DNA from: Desulfamplus sp.
Lineage (GTDB): Bacteria > Desulfobacterota > Desulfobacteria > Desulfobacterales > Desulfobacteraceae
DNA: 46,018 nt
Assembly: GCA_015232465.1 (NCBI GenBank)
Contig: JADFZO010000015.1
Span: 1-46,018 of the forward strand
Direction: 5' to 3'
The stretch's first letter is position 1; every line of letters begins with the position of its first letter. The notes under the pieces were generated by a model that was given only the letters and a program-made list of their open reading frames with translations, was not told where the DNA came from and ran no database searches. Positions 1 to 8,764 of the stretch are shown here, piece by piece. The position numbers were made by a program, and so were the translations under genes.

Positions 1-110
1 CAACAAGCAGGCATTCTGTTTATATTAAAATCTTTAAACTCAATTTCTCTCAAATCACTTGAGAGCTTAATTTTATAATCAATCCCTTCTATTTCAGCAA
101 AAATATCCAT
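1..110 (-). CDS. Unrecognised protein, N-terminal fragment
   Basis: An open frame starts with ATG at 110 on the minus strand and runs off the left edge of the window; 36 complete codons are visible. It begins MDIFAEIEGIDYKIKL and shows no recognisable motif or signal peptide. It lies 9 bases after the carA stop on the same strand, so it is probably the next gene of that operon. No clear ribosome binding site is visible; the region before the ATG is AT-rich. Function unknown; the fragment is too short to judge. Confidence 0.5.
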   Translation of the reverse strand, partial: MDIFAEIEGIDYKIKLSSDLREIEFKDFNINRMPAC

Positions 111-119
111 CTATAAAAA

Positions 120-1277
120 TTACCTTTTTCCCATCATATCCACAAACTGCCCAAACAGATATGCTGCATCATGGGGACCAGGCGATGCCTCTGGGTGATA
201 CTGAACAGCAAAAACATTTAACGACTCATCTTTAATCCCCTCTAACGACTCTTCATTAAGATTTATGTGGGTCATGGCTGCATTTTTTGCTGAACACTTC
301 AGAGATTTAATATCAACTGCAAACCCATGATTTTGTGATGTTATCTCAACCTTGCCAGTTGCAAAGTTTTTAACAGGCTGATTTCCGCCTCTGTGTCCAA
401 ATTTTATCTTGTAGGTCTTTGCACCCATTGCAAGCCCTAAGAGTTGCATTCCAAGACATATTCCAAATATTGGCTTGTAACCCAAAAGTGCCTTGATTGT
501 CTCAATTGGCTGGTGCAAAGGTTCAGGGTCGCCTGGTCCGTTTGATAGAAAAATTCCATCTGGCTCAAGTCGTTTTATCTCATCAGCAGTAGTTGAGGCT
601 GGAACAACCAAAACCTCGCACCCAGCATCTTCAAGACATCTGATAATATTGTATTTGATTCCAAAATCCAATGCCACAACAGAGTGCTTTTCCCCTTTGT
701 ATCTCCATAATGAGAGATCAGCCAAATTACAACCACCTATAAAATCCAACTTTATAAACTCAGGACGGTTATTTCTCCAAAAATATGGTGTCTCAGTGCT
801 GACTTTTTCTGCTAAATTACACCCCTCCATTGGTGGTATCTGTTTTGCTTTTTCAACAAGCGAAGCTGGGTCAAGGTCTGAGGTTGAGATAATAGCCCTC
901 ATTGCCCCTGAGTTTCTGATATGACGAGTCAATGCTCTTGTGTCTAAATCCTCAATTCCTAAGATACCCTCTTTTTTTAGGTAATCTGCAAGTGTTCCAG
1001 TTGATCGCCAGTTGCTTGGAAAATCAACATATTCCCTAACAATCAATGCTGATGCCTGAATTTTGTCAGACTCCACATCTTCTGGGCAGACTCCGTAATT
1101 GCCCATCATTGGATAGGTCATTGTAACCATCTGTCCATAATATGAGGGGTCTGTTAAAATCTCCTGATACCCTGTCATGCTGGTATTAAATACCACCTCT
1201 CCTTTTGCCTCCCCCTCGCCTGTAAAACTTTTGCAAGGAAATGTCCTGCCATCTTCAAGTGCTAATAGTGCTTTCAT
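120..1277 (-). CDS. carA: Carbamoyl-phosphate synthase small (glutaminase) subunit
   Basis: CarA hydrolyses glutamine and passes ammonia to the large subunit CarB, which makes carbamoyl phosphate for pyrimidines and arginine. The N-terminal CarA domain (about residues 1-150) has the family stretch FNTSMTGYQEILTDPSY. The class I glutamine amidotransferase domain follows, with the nucleophile Cys274 in GICLGMQ and the His/Glu pair in QYHPEASPGPHD near the end. The length, 385 residues, is normal for the family. The ATG at 1277 starts MKALLALEDGRTF, as expected. carB is not adjacent in the window. The 134-base leader before carA contains a nested inverted repeat (listed separately) that could be regulatory. 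Confidence 0.97.
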   Translation of the reverse strand: MKALLALEDGRTFPCKSFTGEGEAKGEVVFNTSMTGYQEILTDPSYYGQMVTMTYPMMGNYGVCPEDVESDKIQASALIVREYVDFPSNWRSTGTLADYLKKEGILGIEDLDTRALTRHIRNSGAMRAIISTSDLDPASLVEKAKQIPPMEGCNLAEKVSTETPYFWRNNRPEFIKLDFIGGCNLADLSLWRYKGEKHSVVALDFGIKYNIIRCLEDAGCEVLVVPASTTADEIKRLEPDGIFLSNGPGDPEPLHQPIETIKALLGYKPIFGICLGMQLLGLAMGAKTYKIKFGHRGGNQPVKNFATGKVEITSQNHGFAVDIKSLKCSAKNAAMTHINLNEESLEGIKDESLNVFAVQYHPEASPGPHDAAYLFGQFVDMMGKR

Positions 1278-1325
1278 TTTTTATATCCACCCTCTCTTAG
1301 ATTTAGTTATTTTTAATAAAAAAAT

Positions 1326-1399
1326 ATTGCCAGAAGCGAACCTTAGGCTTGATGGTACAAAGCCTTGCCTGATTAATTACCTATTTTACTGCTGGCAAT
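1326..1399 (-). repeat. Nested inverted repeat in the carA leader
   Basis: ATTGCCAG (1326-1333) pairs with CTGGCAAT (1392-1399). Inside lies a second hairpin, AGGCTT (1345-1350) with AAGCCT (1360-1365). TAATAAA and TTTATTA segments flank the outer arms and could extend the pairing. The element lies between the batD/E-like stop and the carA start, both on the minus strand, so it would be transcribed as the carA 5' leader. There is no T-run on the minus strand right after it, so it is not a simple terminator. It could be a structured leader RNA or a small repeat element; the sequence alone does not decide. Confidence 0.5.
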
Positions 1400-1411
1400 T
1401 TATTACAAAGA

Positions 1412-4102
1412 TTATATAATCTCAGCATCCTCTTTACTAACCCACCCCATCTTCTCTTTGGTAAATAGTATCTTGATATAATCCTCTTTTATCTCTTGGA
1501 CTTTTACCTTTGTGCCTGCATGAAGAAGAAAAAGCTGGGTTGCCTCTTTTGAGTTACCTGATCGCACAGAAGCCTCTTTTGAGACTATAACTGCAAAGCT
1601 GTTTGAGCTGCTATAATTGGAGTAAAAGGAGCTACTACCTGCAAAAATAAGAGCTAAAAATAGAATAACCCCTGATGTTGTAAAAATCTTTTTTCTTCTA
1701 AAAACTCTAAATCCTGAATATGAAAAAAATATAAAAGAGATGGCAATTGCACCATATTGAATGGTTTGGGTAGAAAAGTAATCTTGCCAAAAAAAGATAA
1801 GCTCTAAAATATCAACATTACCCACAATCTGACCCCCTTCAACTCCACGCTCTTCGGTTGTATCAGTTACCAATTTTTGTGCATATTCAAGATTAAAACG
1901 CAAATCTGGATCAAGACCAATCTCTTTTTTAGCTCGCTCATACCATAAAATAGCACGACCAATATCGCCAGCTTTGATGTATGAGTTGCCGATGTTGTAG
2001 TAGAGATATGGATTTTTTACCAAATCAGCAATTTGAGTAAATTTTTTAGCAGCCTCACCAAAGTTGCTGTTGTGATAATCTTTTATCGCTTCAAGAAATA
2101 GCGATTTTGAATCATCAGAGTTATCTTTTAAATTTGAGGCTAAAATGGGCGAAGATGCTGAAAAAATTAAAAATGTAGAGATAAAGATAACAAAAACAGA
2201 AAGTTTCTGAAAAGCTCTTTGAACCTTTTCAAAAAGATCGCTACGATAATCAATAGCATCATATTGTCTGCTATATCGTGCAGATTCAATCTCCTCTAAA
2301 ATGGCTGTAACTTCGCTTGCAACCTCTGCTTTAGCACCTCTATCTGTTAGAATTTGAGTTACCTCATCAGATGTCATGGCACCAATCGCAGCAGGAAACG
2401 AAGATTTAATTGTGCTAAAATTTCTTTGCATACCACTGCCCTCTGCTTTAGATATAACCAAACCAATCAAAGCATCGTGAAGCAACTTTAAAAACTCCTC
2501 ATTCTTACTATGAGCCTCATTTTTTACAAAATTTTCAGCCTCTTTTAAATTCATCTTTGCCTTTTTTAGCATAACTTCTGAAAACAAAAGCTCTTTTTTA
2601 GATAGATTTATCGCTATTTTAAATAGAAAAAATAGAAGTGCTGGCAGAAAAAAGAGCACTAAAAAGTTGTTAAAAGTTAGCCTCTCTCTATTTAAAAGAG
2701 TTGAGGCTGCATCCTCTTTTATTGATAAAATATCTCTGCCCGTAAACTCAACCCCCTTTTTTTTTACAATTTTTTGATCATCTAATTGAGAGCCTTGAGA
2801 AGAGATTTGATTATCTAACCCCTTGGTAGTGTCAGTTGAGCCACCTGTTTTATCGCTATTTTTATCCACTGACGCTTTGACATCAATTGATATTTGCTCT
2901 GTTTTGATAGTCTCATACCTATTTGCCCCAACATCAAAGAACGATAAAAATATTGGCTCAATAGTATATCTACCAGATTGCACAGGTACAATCGCCTTTT
3001 TAAAGACCTTTTTGCCGCTATAACCATCAAATTTAAGCTCAATTGCCTCTTCAGGGGAGTCATCATAAACTTTAAATTCAGAAGGGATTTTAACATCAGG
3101 AGAGGTTGCATCCATTATATTGCCACTACCAGAAACAGTGATTGTTAAGGTTGCAGAATCACCAATATTTAGAGTCTGACTATCTAAATGAGCCTCAATT
3201 GAAAAGCTGCCAACAAGCCCTGAAAATTGGGCATTATCTCTATTATTTGAAGGGTAGGGGGGAAGATCCTTGAGATCAACAGCTATTGGGTCAGTTGTAA
3301 ATTGGCGTCTCTCACTTCTGCCAAAAGAGAAAAAGCCATTTGAAAAAAATGGATCATCAAATGGGTCTGGAAAACCATTTTGTTTAGAGCTTCTTACTGG
3401 AACATCGCAAATTACAACTGCTGGCTCAATCTCAACCTCACCAGTTGTTTGAGGAATAAGAAGATAATTAATCTCTGTAACATAGTATGGCTTGCCATTA
3501 ATTCTCTCTGTGTAACTTTTTCTATCTCCAACCTCTTTTGCTGTAAAGCTGTTAAAAGATGGCTGCTTGAGCGTGGCATTAGATAGCTTTATTGCACTAT
3601 AAAATCTAAGCTGATAGATAGCCTGCTCCCCTACAAACAGCGAACTTTTGGAGATACCAGACTCCACAAAAATATCCTTTGCTCCTTGCGTGTTACGATT
3701 AGCTGGCTGATTTAACACCTCAACTCTTATCTCTTGTGTGGTGTAAATTTGGTTTTTATGCTCAACTTTAAACTGCGGAATTTTTAAAATTCCCTCTTTT
3801 TTGGGTATTAATGTGTATGTAGTTGTTACGGATTGAGAGTATTTTCCATTAATGATTGAGATGTTGCTGCTGCTTGATTGTGAAATTATTGTAAAATCAG
3901 TTAGATTAGATGTGTCAATTTCACCATCACCATCTTCAAATGTGATTAAAAGGTTAATTGACTCATTGATTGAGATTTTATCTCTATCAACTTGAGCATT
4001 CACATTAAAGCAAAAACTTTGCTTGGGTATAAGAAGTGTTGATATAAAAGCTCCAACTAAAAACAGAGATATTTTTAATAATTTAAACGGGTTATCTTTC
4101 AT
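1412..4102 (-). CDS. BatD-like protein fused to a BatE-like TPR/SH3 region
   Basis: A large membrane protein of the Bacteroides-aerotolerance (Bat) type. A signal or anchor helix lies at about residues 12-32. Beta-rich BatD-type repeats fill about 35-440, including VDRDKISINESINLLITFED. A membrane helix follows at about 478-500 and another at about 635-655. TPR repeats at about 670-745 include YNIGNSYIKAGDIGRAILWY. Two more helices lie at about 780-825, and an SH3-like domain at about 837-896 ends in MGWVSKEDAEII. The TPR-plus-SH3 end resembles BatE, which is usually a separate gene, so this reads as a BatD-BatE fusion. It lies 28 bases after the batC-like gene, so they are probably co-transcribed. 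Bat proteins are thought to act in the envelope; the exact role is not established. BatA and BatB (VWA proteins) and MoxR are absent here. Confidence 0.8.
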   Translation of the reverse strand: MKDNPFKLLKISLFLVGAFISTLLIPKQSFCFNVNAQVDRDKISINESINLLITFEDGDGEIDTSNLTDFTIISQSSSSNISIINGKYSQSVTTTYTLIPKKEGILKIPQFKVEHKNQIYTTQEIRVEVLNQPANRNTQGAKDIFVESGISKSSLFVGEQAIYQLRFYSAIKLSNATLKQPSFNSFTAKEVGDRKSYTERINGKPYYVTEINYLLIPQTTGEVEIEPAVVICDVPVRSSKQNGFPDPFDDPFFSNGFFSFGRSERRQFTTDPIAVDLKDLPPYPSNNRDNAQFSGLVGSFSIEAHLDSQTLNIGDSATLTITVSGSGNIMDATSPDVKIPSEFKVYDDSPEEAIELKFDGYSGKKVFKKAIVPVQSGRYTIEPIFLSFFDVGANRYETIKTEQISIDVKASVDKNSDKTGGSTDTTKGLDNQISSQGSQLDDQKIVKKKGVEFTGRDILSIKEDAASTLLNRERLTFNNFLVLFFLPALLFFLFKIAINLSKKELLFSEVMLKKAKMNLKEAENFVKNEAHSKNEEFLKLLHDALIGLVISKAEGSGMQRNFSTIKSSFPAAIGAMTSDEVTQILTDRGAKAEVASEVTAILEEIESARYSRQYDAIDYRSDLFEKVQRAFQKLSVFVIFISTFLIFSASSPILASNLKDNSDDSKSLFLEAIKDYHNSNFGEAAKKFTQIADLVKNPYLYYNIGNSYIKAGDIGRAILWYERAKKEIGLDPDLRFNLEYAQKLVTDTTEERGVEGGQIVGNVDILELIFFWQDYFSTQTIQYGAIAISFIFFSYSGFRVFRRKKIFTTSGVILFLALIFAGSSSFYSNYSSSNSFAVIVSKEASVRSGNSKEATQLFLLHAGTKVKVQEIKEDYIKILFTKEKMGWVSKEDAEII

Positions 4103-4130
4103 AGTTCTATATTTAGTAATCCTTAAAAAT

Positions 4131-5003
4131 TTACCAATCTTTTAAAACTTGCTGCTCTTTATAAAGAGGCATCATAGCACTTCCTGGCTTATCTTCTAAT
4201 CTATTTAGCAGATGTTGACGGCTCTGAAGCTGCTCTTTAGCCTCTTTTTCTTCAGCCTCTTTTTCTTTATCATCTTGATTTTGAGCTTGATCTTGCTTTT
4301 GGCTTGATTGAGACTGCTCTTCTTCTTGCTGCTGACTCTGGTTTTCTTGATTCTCTTGACTTTGCTGCTCTTTTTCTTGATTTTTCTCTTGTGTGCTATT
4401 TTGCTCTTTTTGGTTATCTTGGCTCTGATTATTTTGCTTACTCTCCTGATTTTCTTGATTTTGCTGCTCTTTTTCCTTCTTTTTTTGCTCCTCCTTTTTT
4501 TGCTGCTCTTTTTCCTCCTTTTTTTGCTTCTCTTTTTTTTGCTCCTCTATCTTTTGTTTCACAAACTCAAGATTCTCTTTTGCCTCTTTATAAAGCTCTG
4601 AGGTTTCAGGAATTTTGGCATAGTCATCAATCGCACCCTCAAGGTCTCCCATACGATATTTTGTGTTTCCAAGATTAAATGTGATCTTATCTTTTAAAGG
4701 GCTATTTTGCTCTTGACCATCTCTATTAGCTTTGTCTGCCATCTCTTTTGCCTGCATAAAGTTACTTAACGCAGATTGATAATCTTGCTTTTTGTACGCT
4801 GCACTGCCGATATTATAATACAATTCAGGAAGTTCTGGGCGTTCAAGTTGGGCATCAATAAAATTTTTAATTGAATCATCATATTTGCCCTGCTCGTACG
4901 CCTCAATCCCCTGTTTTACACTGGCAGAGCTTCCTGAATAGGCTCTATTTTCAATTAAAACTGAACTGATAAAGATTAAAATAAAAAGGGTAATTTTTTT
5001 CAT
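4131..5003 (-). CDS. BatC-like TPR protein with a Gln/Glu/Lys-rich region
   Basis: An exported or anchored TPR protein of 290 residues. Residues 1-23 form a signal peptide (MKKITLFILIFISSVLIENRA). TPR-type repeats lie at about 30-140, with YYNIGSAAYKKQDYQSALSNF and FNLGNTKYRMGDLEGAIDDY. A highly charged stretch of Lys, Glu and Gln (about 148-260) then leads to a conserved-looking tail, PGSAMMPLYKEQQVLKDW, which resembles the ends of BatB/BatC-type TPR proteins. The start codon overlaps the stop of the upstream MetF-MetV gene in an ATGA arrangement (5000-5003), which suggests translational coupling. The low-complexity part makes simple similarity searches unreliable. Confidence 0.78.
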   Translation of the reverse strand: MKKITLFILIFISSVLIENRAYSGSSASVKQGIEAYEQGKYDDSIKNFIDAQLERPELPELYYNIGSAAYKKQDYQSALSNFMQAKEMADKANRDGQEQNSPLKDKITFNLGNTKYRMGDLEGAIDDYAKIPETSELYKEAKENLEFVKQKIEEQKKEKQKKEEKEQQKKEEQKKKEKEQQNQENQESKQNNQSQDNQKEQNSTQEKNQEKEQQSQENQENQSQQQEEEQSQSSQKQDQAQNQDDKEKEAEEKEAKEQLQSRQHLLNRLEDKPGSAMMPLYKEQQVLKDW

Positions 5004-6547
5004 ATATCGCCATTTTTTTGATGATCTCTATTTAGATGAAAGTTTAACCAAGAGGAGCTATGGTTAAGCTCCCACATTCTTGGTGGTATAAACTCCTTTG
5101 ATAGCTCGTCAGATTCCCCGCTCTTTTTTAGGCGACTCCAAGCTCTTACCCAAATACACTTTTTATCTTTATTAACCTCACAAAATCCATCACGACTTCC
5201 GCCACACGCTCCGTTACGGGTATGTTTTGGGCAGCCATATTCAGGGCACTGAAAAGCAATGTGCTGAATGGCACAATCTCCGCAGCTTCTGCACGATAAA
5301 AATAGCTTTTTAAACGGGTCTTCAACCAGCAGTTTTAAGAGCCAGCCCTTGTTATTTTTATCAATTATCTCTGCTAATGCTTTGTAAAGAGGGGCAAATG
5401 ATGATGATTTGTTGAAAAATAGCTCATGAGCCTTTTTCATAAATCTGTATGGATAGTGGTCAAAGAGATTTTCAAGAAACTGCTCTTTTTTTGCATCTGA
5501 CGATGGTTTCTCTTGACTCTTAGTTTTTACTAAATCTTTTGTTTTATTTAGATTAACATGCTGTTTGTAGAGATAAAAATCGCTTTTATCATCTGATTTG
5601 AACTCCTCAAGATAATCTTGCCAGTTGTGCTCGATAGTTGCCATTTTATCAAGTATTGCAGCAACAGTTTTAAAACTTTTATGGATTCCACCAATGTGGA
5701 TTCCATTGTATCCAACCCCTTTTAAGATTACCGCAAGTTTTGAAGCCCGCTCTACAGCAGATTCAAGCCCCTTTTTACTACTTTGCTCCCACTCTGCAAT
5801 TATACGGTTATACAGAGAATCAGAGACCATAGCACCGGGAACTCTGCCCCTATTCATAACGCGAGCAGAATTTGGACTTAATAGATAGAGAGATGCTAAC
5901 ACTGGTAGCTTTATCCCCTTTATCTGATTTTGGGTGATCAGCTCTTGAAACTTATCAACATCATATCCAAGCTGAGTAATTATAAAAGATGCACCAGCTT
6001 TTATTTTTAGGTCAAGTTTTCGATATTGAGCTTGACACTCTGCCTCTGTTGTTTTAAATGGCGATACAGCACAGCCTGTAAAAAATCCATCAGGGTCGCC
6101 TGATAGCAAAAACCTTTGGTTTAGATTTTGGAGCATTGCAGTTAAGATAACAGAGTCAAAATCAAACACGGGCGCCCCTTGCCCTCCAAAACCTTTGCCA
6201 GAGTAATCGCCAGTTAATGCAAGGATATTTTTCATGCCCATTCGTGCAAGCTGAAGTGCTCGACTCTCCATTCCAACACGGTTCATATCTCTGCATGTAA
6301 AGTGGACAATCACGTCCATTCCATGTTTGAAAATCTCATAACCAAGAACATCAGGGCTTAACGATGGGTTGCCGCCAGGATTATCAGTAATTGAGACAGC
6401 AGAGATTCTGCCATCAGCAAAGGCATCTTTTGCAATACCAATAAGGGTGTCAGTTGATGTTCCAATTGATTCTCGTCCAGGAACAAGCTCAATAGTTACA
6501 ACAAAGTTATCAGGGTTAGAAATATCGCTATTAAAGACTTTAAGCAT
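5000..6547 (-). CDS. Methylenetetrahydrofolate reductase with fused MetV-type Fe-S/zinc domain
   Basis: A 515-residue fusion. Residues 1 to about 300 form a MetF-type TIM barrel (FAD-dependent reduction of methylene-H4folate to methyl-H4folate), with VTIELVPGRES near the start, HFTCRDMNR, and LALTGDYSG. A linker of about 70 residues follows. The C-terminal part carries a cysteine cluster of the MetV type: CRSCGDC, then CPEYGCPKH, GACGG and two later Cys ending at CIWVRAW. The stand-alone MetV at 17736-18410 has the same pattern, which makes the assignment firm. The gene starts with ATG at 6547 and is coupled by ATGA overlap to the batC-like gene, an unexpected partner. The divergent region upstream (6548-6867) separates it from the GTPase operon. 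Confidence 0.88.
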   Translation of the reverse strand: MLKVFNSDISNPDNFVVTIELVPGRESIGTSTDTLIGIAKDAFADGRISAVSITDNPGGNPSLSPDVLGYEIFKHGMDVIVHFTCRDMNRVGMESRALQLARMGMKNILALTGDYSGKGFGGQGAPVFDFDSVILTAMLQNLNQRFLLSGDPDGFFTGCAVSPFKTTEAECQAQYRKLDLKIKAGASFIITQLGYDVDKFQELITQNQIKGIKLPVLASLYLLSPNSARVMNRGRVPGAMVSDSLYNRIIAEWEQSSKKGLESAVERASKLAVILKGVGYNGIHIGGIHKSFKTVAAILDKMATIEHNWQDYLEEFKSDDKSDFYLYKQHVNLNKTKDLVKTKSQEKPSSDAKKEQFLENLFDHYPYRFMKKAHELFFNKSSSFAPLYKALAEIIDKNNKGWLLKLLVEDPFKKLFLSCRSCGDCAIQHIAFQCPEYGCPKHTRNGACGGSRDGFCEVNKDKKCIWVRAWSRLKKSGESDELSKEFIPPRMWELNHSSSWLNFHLNRDHQKNGDI

Positions 6548-6867
6548 TTATCTTGCTCCTTTAAGGTCATCAAATAAGCATGAGCTCATGGATTGTATCC
6601 ACTATTTTTTTGTTTTGCATACTTGACATATTTATAATTTTTATGATAAATCAAAAGTTACTTATAAGTGCTAATAATATGTTTTAACAAGTTGCCTGAT
6701 AATAAGTTATCGTGGGATTTCTTACCTGATATTAGTGTTAAAATCAACTTATCAGGTAAAATTGCTGGATACTTTGGACTTTTGCGATAAAATATGGTCA
6801 ATTGTTTTAACATTTATAGTACCACTGATTTTTATAACCTACAAAGAGTTAAAAGAGGAACAATCCC
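6548..6867. other. Divergent intergenic region between metF-metV and the GTPase operon
   Basis: This is a 320-base AT-rich region between two divergently transcribed operons, so it must hold promoters for both. The most distinct content is a set of three related CCTGATA sites at 6692-6759 (listed separately). A plausible ribosome binding site, GAGGAA, lies just before the ATG at 6868. I see no convincing small gene and no clear sigma-70 pair. Confidence 0.6.
6692..6759. promoter_or_regulatory. Possible operator: three related TTRCCTGATAA sites
   Basis: TTACCTGATA (6722-6731) and TATCAGGTAA (6750-6759) form a perfect 10-base inverted repeat with 18 bases between the arms. A third, near-identical copy, TTGCCTGATAA, lies at 6692-6702 in direct orientation, about 30 bases from the next. 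Three copies at regular spacing in a divergent promoter region fit repeated binding sites for a dimeric regulator. No regulator gene lies nearby. A hairpin RNA is the alternative, but a third direct copy argues for protein binding. Confidence 0.45.
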
Positions 6868-8721
6868 ATGCTATTTAAAAGAGCCAACCAGACAAAAACC
6901 GCATGGAGGCTAACCATTCCTGAAAAGTACGGTATTGAGACATATATAATAAACAAATCGCCTGTGGTTTTAGGTTGCTCTGGTCAGTGCGATGTTGTTA
7001 TTCAAGATAGCTCTTTACTTGAATCTCATATTCAGTTTGTCTTGGGCAAAGATGGAAAGTATCTTGAAATATATGATCTTGCTGGGGCTAATCTTGACTC
7101 AAGCAGTCAAAATGGCAAGCAAAATAGAACAATTCTTGATGGCGAGCCTATTAAGGTAAAAAAGCAGCTTAAAGCCAAAAAAGATAAAAAATTTACACTC
7201 AAGGCTGGAGATGTTGAGCTTACGCTAACTTACAGCGATGTATCAGCTCTGATTGGATTAAAAAAGAGAGGAGATACAAAAGAAAAAGGCAAAGAGACTG
7301 AGTGGTTCTATCTTCACGATGGTTTAGATAGCGGACCTTTAAAATTTCAAGAGATGTTAAACGCTGTAAGAGATGGGCAGCTCCTACCTTTAGATGATGT
7401 GTGGCACTCGGGGTTGAATAGTCGAATCAAGGCTTTTGAAATAACTGATCTTTTTGCTGAAAAGAGCCATATCCCTGATCTGTCAAGTGTAAATGAGGCT
7501 AATAGACATGTCTGCCCCTACTGCTGGTATGGATTTAAATCAGAAGATTTACTTTATATTGCAAGGCACCCATCACTTATGGGCGATTCTGTTCTTGGCT
7601 ATGATGAGCAGCAGAGATTTTTGCCAAGACACATAAAGCCTCTTCGCAGAGCTTTAGATAGTAGAGGTGAGGTGTGCCCAGATATGGCGTGTCCTCGATG
7701 CCATTTACGGGTTCCAACCCCATTTTTAGATAGCCATCCGCTATTTTTTTCAATCATTGGCACACCAGGATCAGGAAAATCATACTATCTTGCAACATCA
7801 ACTTGGAGACTTAGGACACTCTTACCAAAATATTTTGGGTTAAACTTTGAAGATATTGACAACATGACCAACCAGTGGATCAACAGCTACGAGGAAAAGC
7901 TCTTTCTTCCAGCACGGGGCATCAATTACAACTCAATCGAAAAGACTCAGATTGAGTCAGCCCACACAGCAAAAGAGGTAAAAATTAATGCTGTTAGCAT
8001 GTTTTTGCCCCTTCCAGCCATATTTTCGATTCTGTCAAATAATCGCTACCACAGAGATGAACCTATCCACAATAGCCTTGCATTTTACGATAATGCTGGA
8101 GAGCACTTTCAGACTGGTCAGGATATGATACAAAAACCAGGCTCTTTGCATATTCTTCGTGCAAATGGGATTTTATTTTTATTTGACCCAACTGCTGATC
8201 CTCGATTTACCCGCATAATAAATGGCTCGTTACGTGAAAAGGTTGTTCAGACAGTCTATCAACAGCAAAAAATATTGATAGAGACAATTGATAGATTACG
8301 TAAACATACGGGCTTAAGCGTTAAAGATAAGTTTCATAAACCGATTGTAATCGGGGTCTCAAAGGCTGATCTTTTAACAGACCACTTTAGGCAAGAGGGG
8401 TTAAATCTTACCAAATTGCCATACAGATTTATTAAAACAAATAGTGGATTAAAAGATGATCCTAACGAAATTGGCGTGCTCGATATTTCCCACCTAAAAG
8501 AGATTTCAGCCCACATAAGAGAGGTTTTTTGCAGATTTACGCCTGAATTTGTCAATACTGTAGAGTCGTTTGCTGATAATGTTATCTACCTTCCAGTCAG
8601 TGCAATTGGTCATCAGCCAGACGACAAGGGGGTTCACCCTAAAGATATAAATCCATTGTGGGTAGAGGTTCCATTTCTCTATATATTATCAAAAATGGGA
8701 TATATACCCTATATAAATTGA
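6868..8721 (+). CDS. FHA-like/GYF/zinc-ribbon GTPase (TRAFAC double-GTPase type)
   Basis: A 617-residue multidomain P-loop NTPase. Residues about 20-120 look like an FHA-type beta domain (VVLGCSGQCDVVIQDSSLLESHIQF order). A GYF_2-like module follows at about 145-190 (W146, then GPL, then VWHSG). Two cysteine pairs form a split zinc ribbon: C216/C219 and C275/C278, with an extra C270. The GTPase domain has Walker A GTPGSGKS at 298-305, a DxxG-type switch YDNAGEHF with Asp408, and a base-recognition motif SKAD at 498-501 in place of NKxD. No membrane helix is seen. From memory this matches the double-GTPase families described next to GAP1 proteins in predicted conflict systems; I could not check the family. 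It is the first of four co-directional genes. Confidence 0.8.
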   Translation: MLFKRANQTKTAWRLTIPEKYGIETYIINKSPVVLGCSGQCDVVIQDSSLLESHIQFVLGKDGKYLEIYDLAGANLDSSSQNGKQNRTILDGEPIKVKKQLKAKKDKKFTLKAGDVELTLTYSDVSALIGLKKRGDTKEKGKETEWFYLHDGLDSGPLKFQEMLNAVRDGQLLPLDDVWHSGLNSRIKAFEITDLFAEKSHIPDLSSVNEANRHVCPYCWYGFKSEDLLYIARHPSLMGDSVLGYDEQQRFLPRHIKPLRRALDSRGEVCPDMACPRCHLRVPTPFLDSHPLFFSIIGTPGSGKSYYLATSTWRLRTLLPKYFGLNFEDIDNMTNQWINSYEEKLFLPARGINYNSIEKTQIESAHTAKEVKINAVSMFLPLPAIFSILSNNRYHRDEPIHNSLAFYDNAGEHFQTGQDMIQKPGSLHILRANGILFLFDPTADPRFTRIINGSLREKVVQTVYQQQKILIETIDRLRKHTGLSVKDKFHKPIVIGVSKADLLTDHFRQEGLNLTKLPYRFIKTNSGLKDDPNEIGVLDISHLKEISAHIREVFCRFTPEFVNTVESFADNVIYLPVSAIGHQPDDKGVHPKDINPLWVEVPFLYILSKMGYIPYIN

Positions 8722-8764
8722 TAACAATATTTACTCTTTTTATTTCACGAGTTTAAGATTTGTA

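Noticed and set aside
1326-1399. A tRNA or integron attC site in the carA leader
   Set aside because: The closing stem is tRNA-like but no D or anticodon arm fits, and the attC core sites are absent.
4308-4601. Leucine-rich open frame on the plus strand
   Set aside because: It is the complement of the Gln/Glu/Lys-rich codons of the batC-like gene; its composition follows from that.
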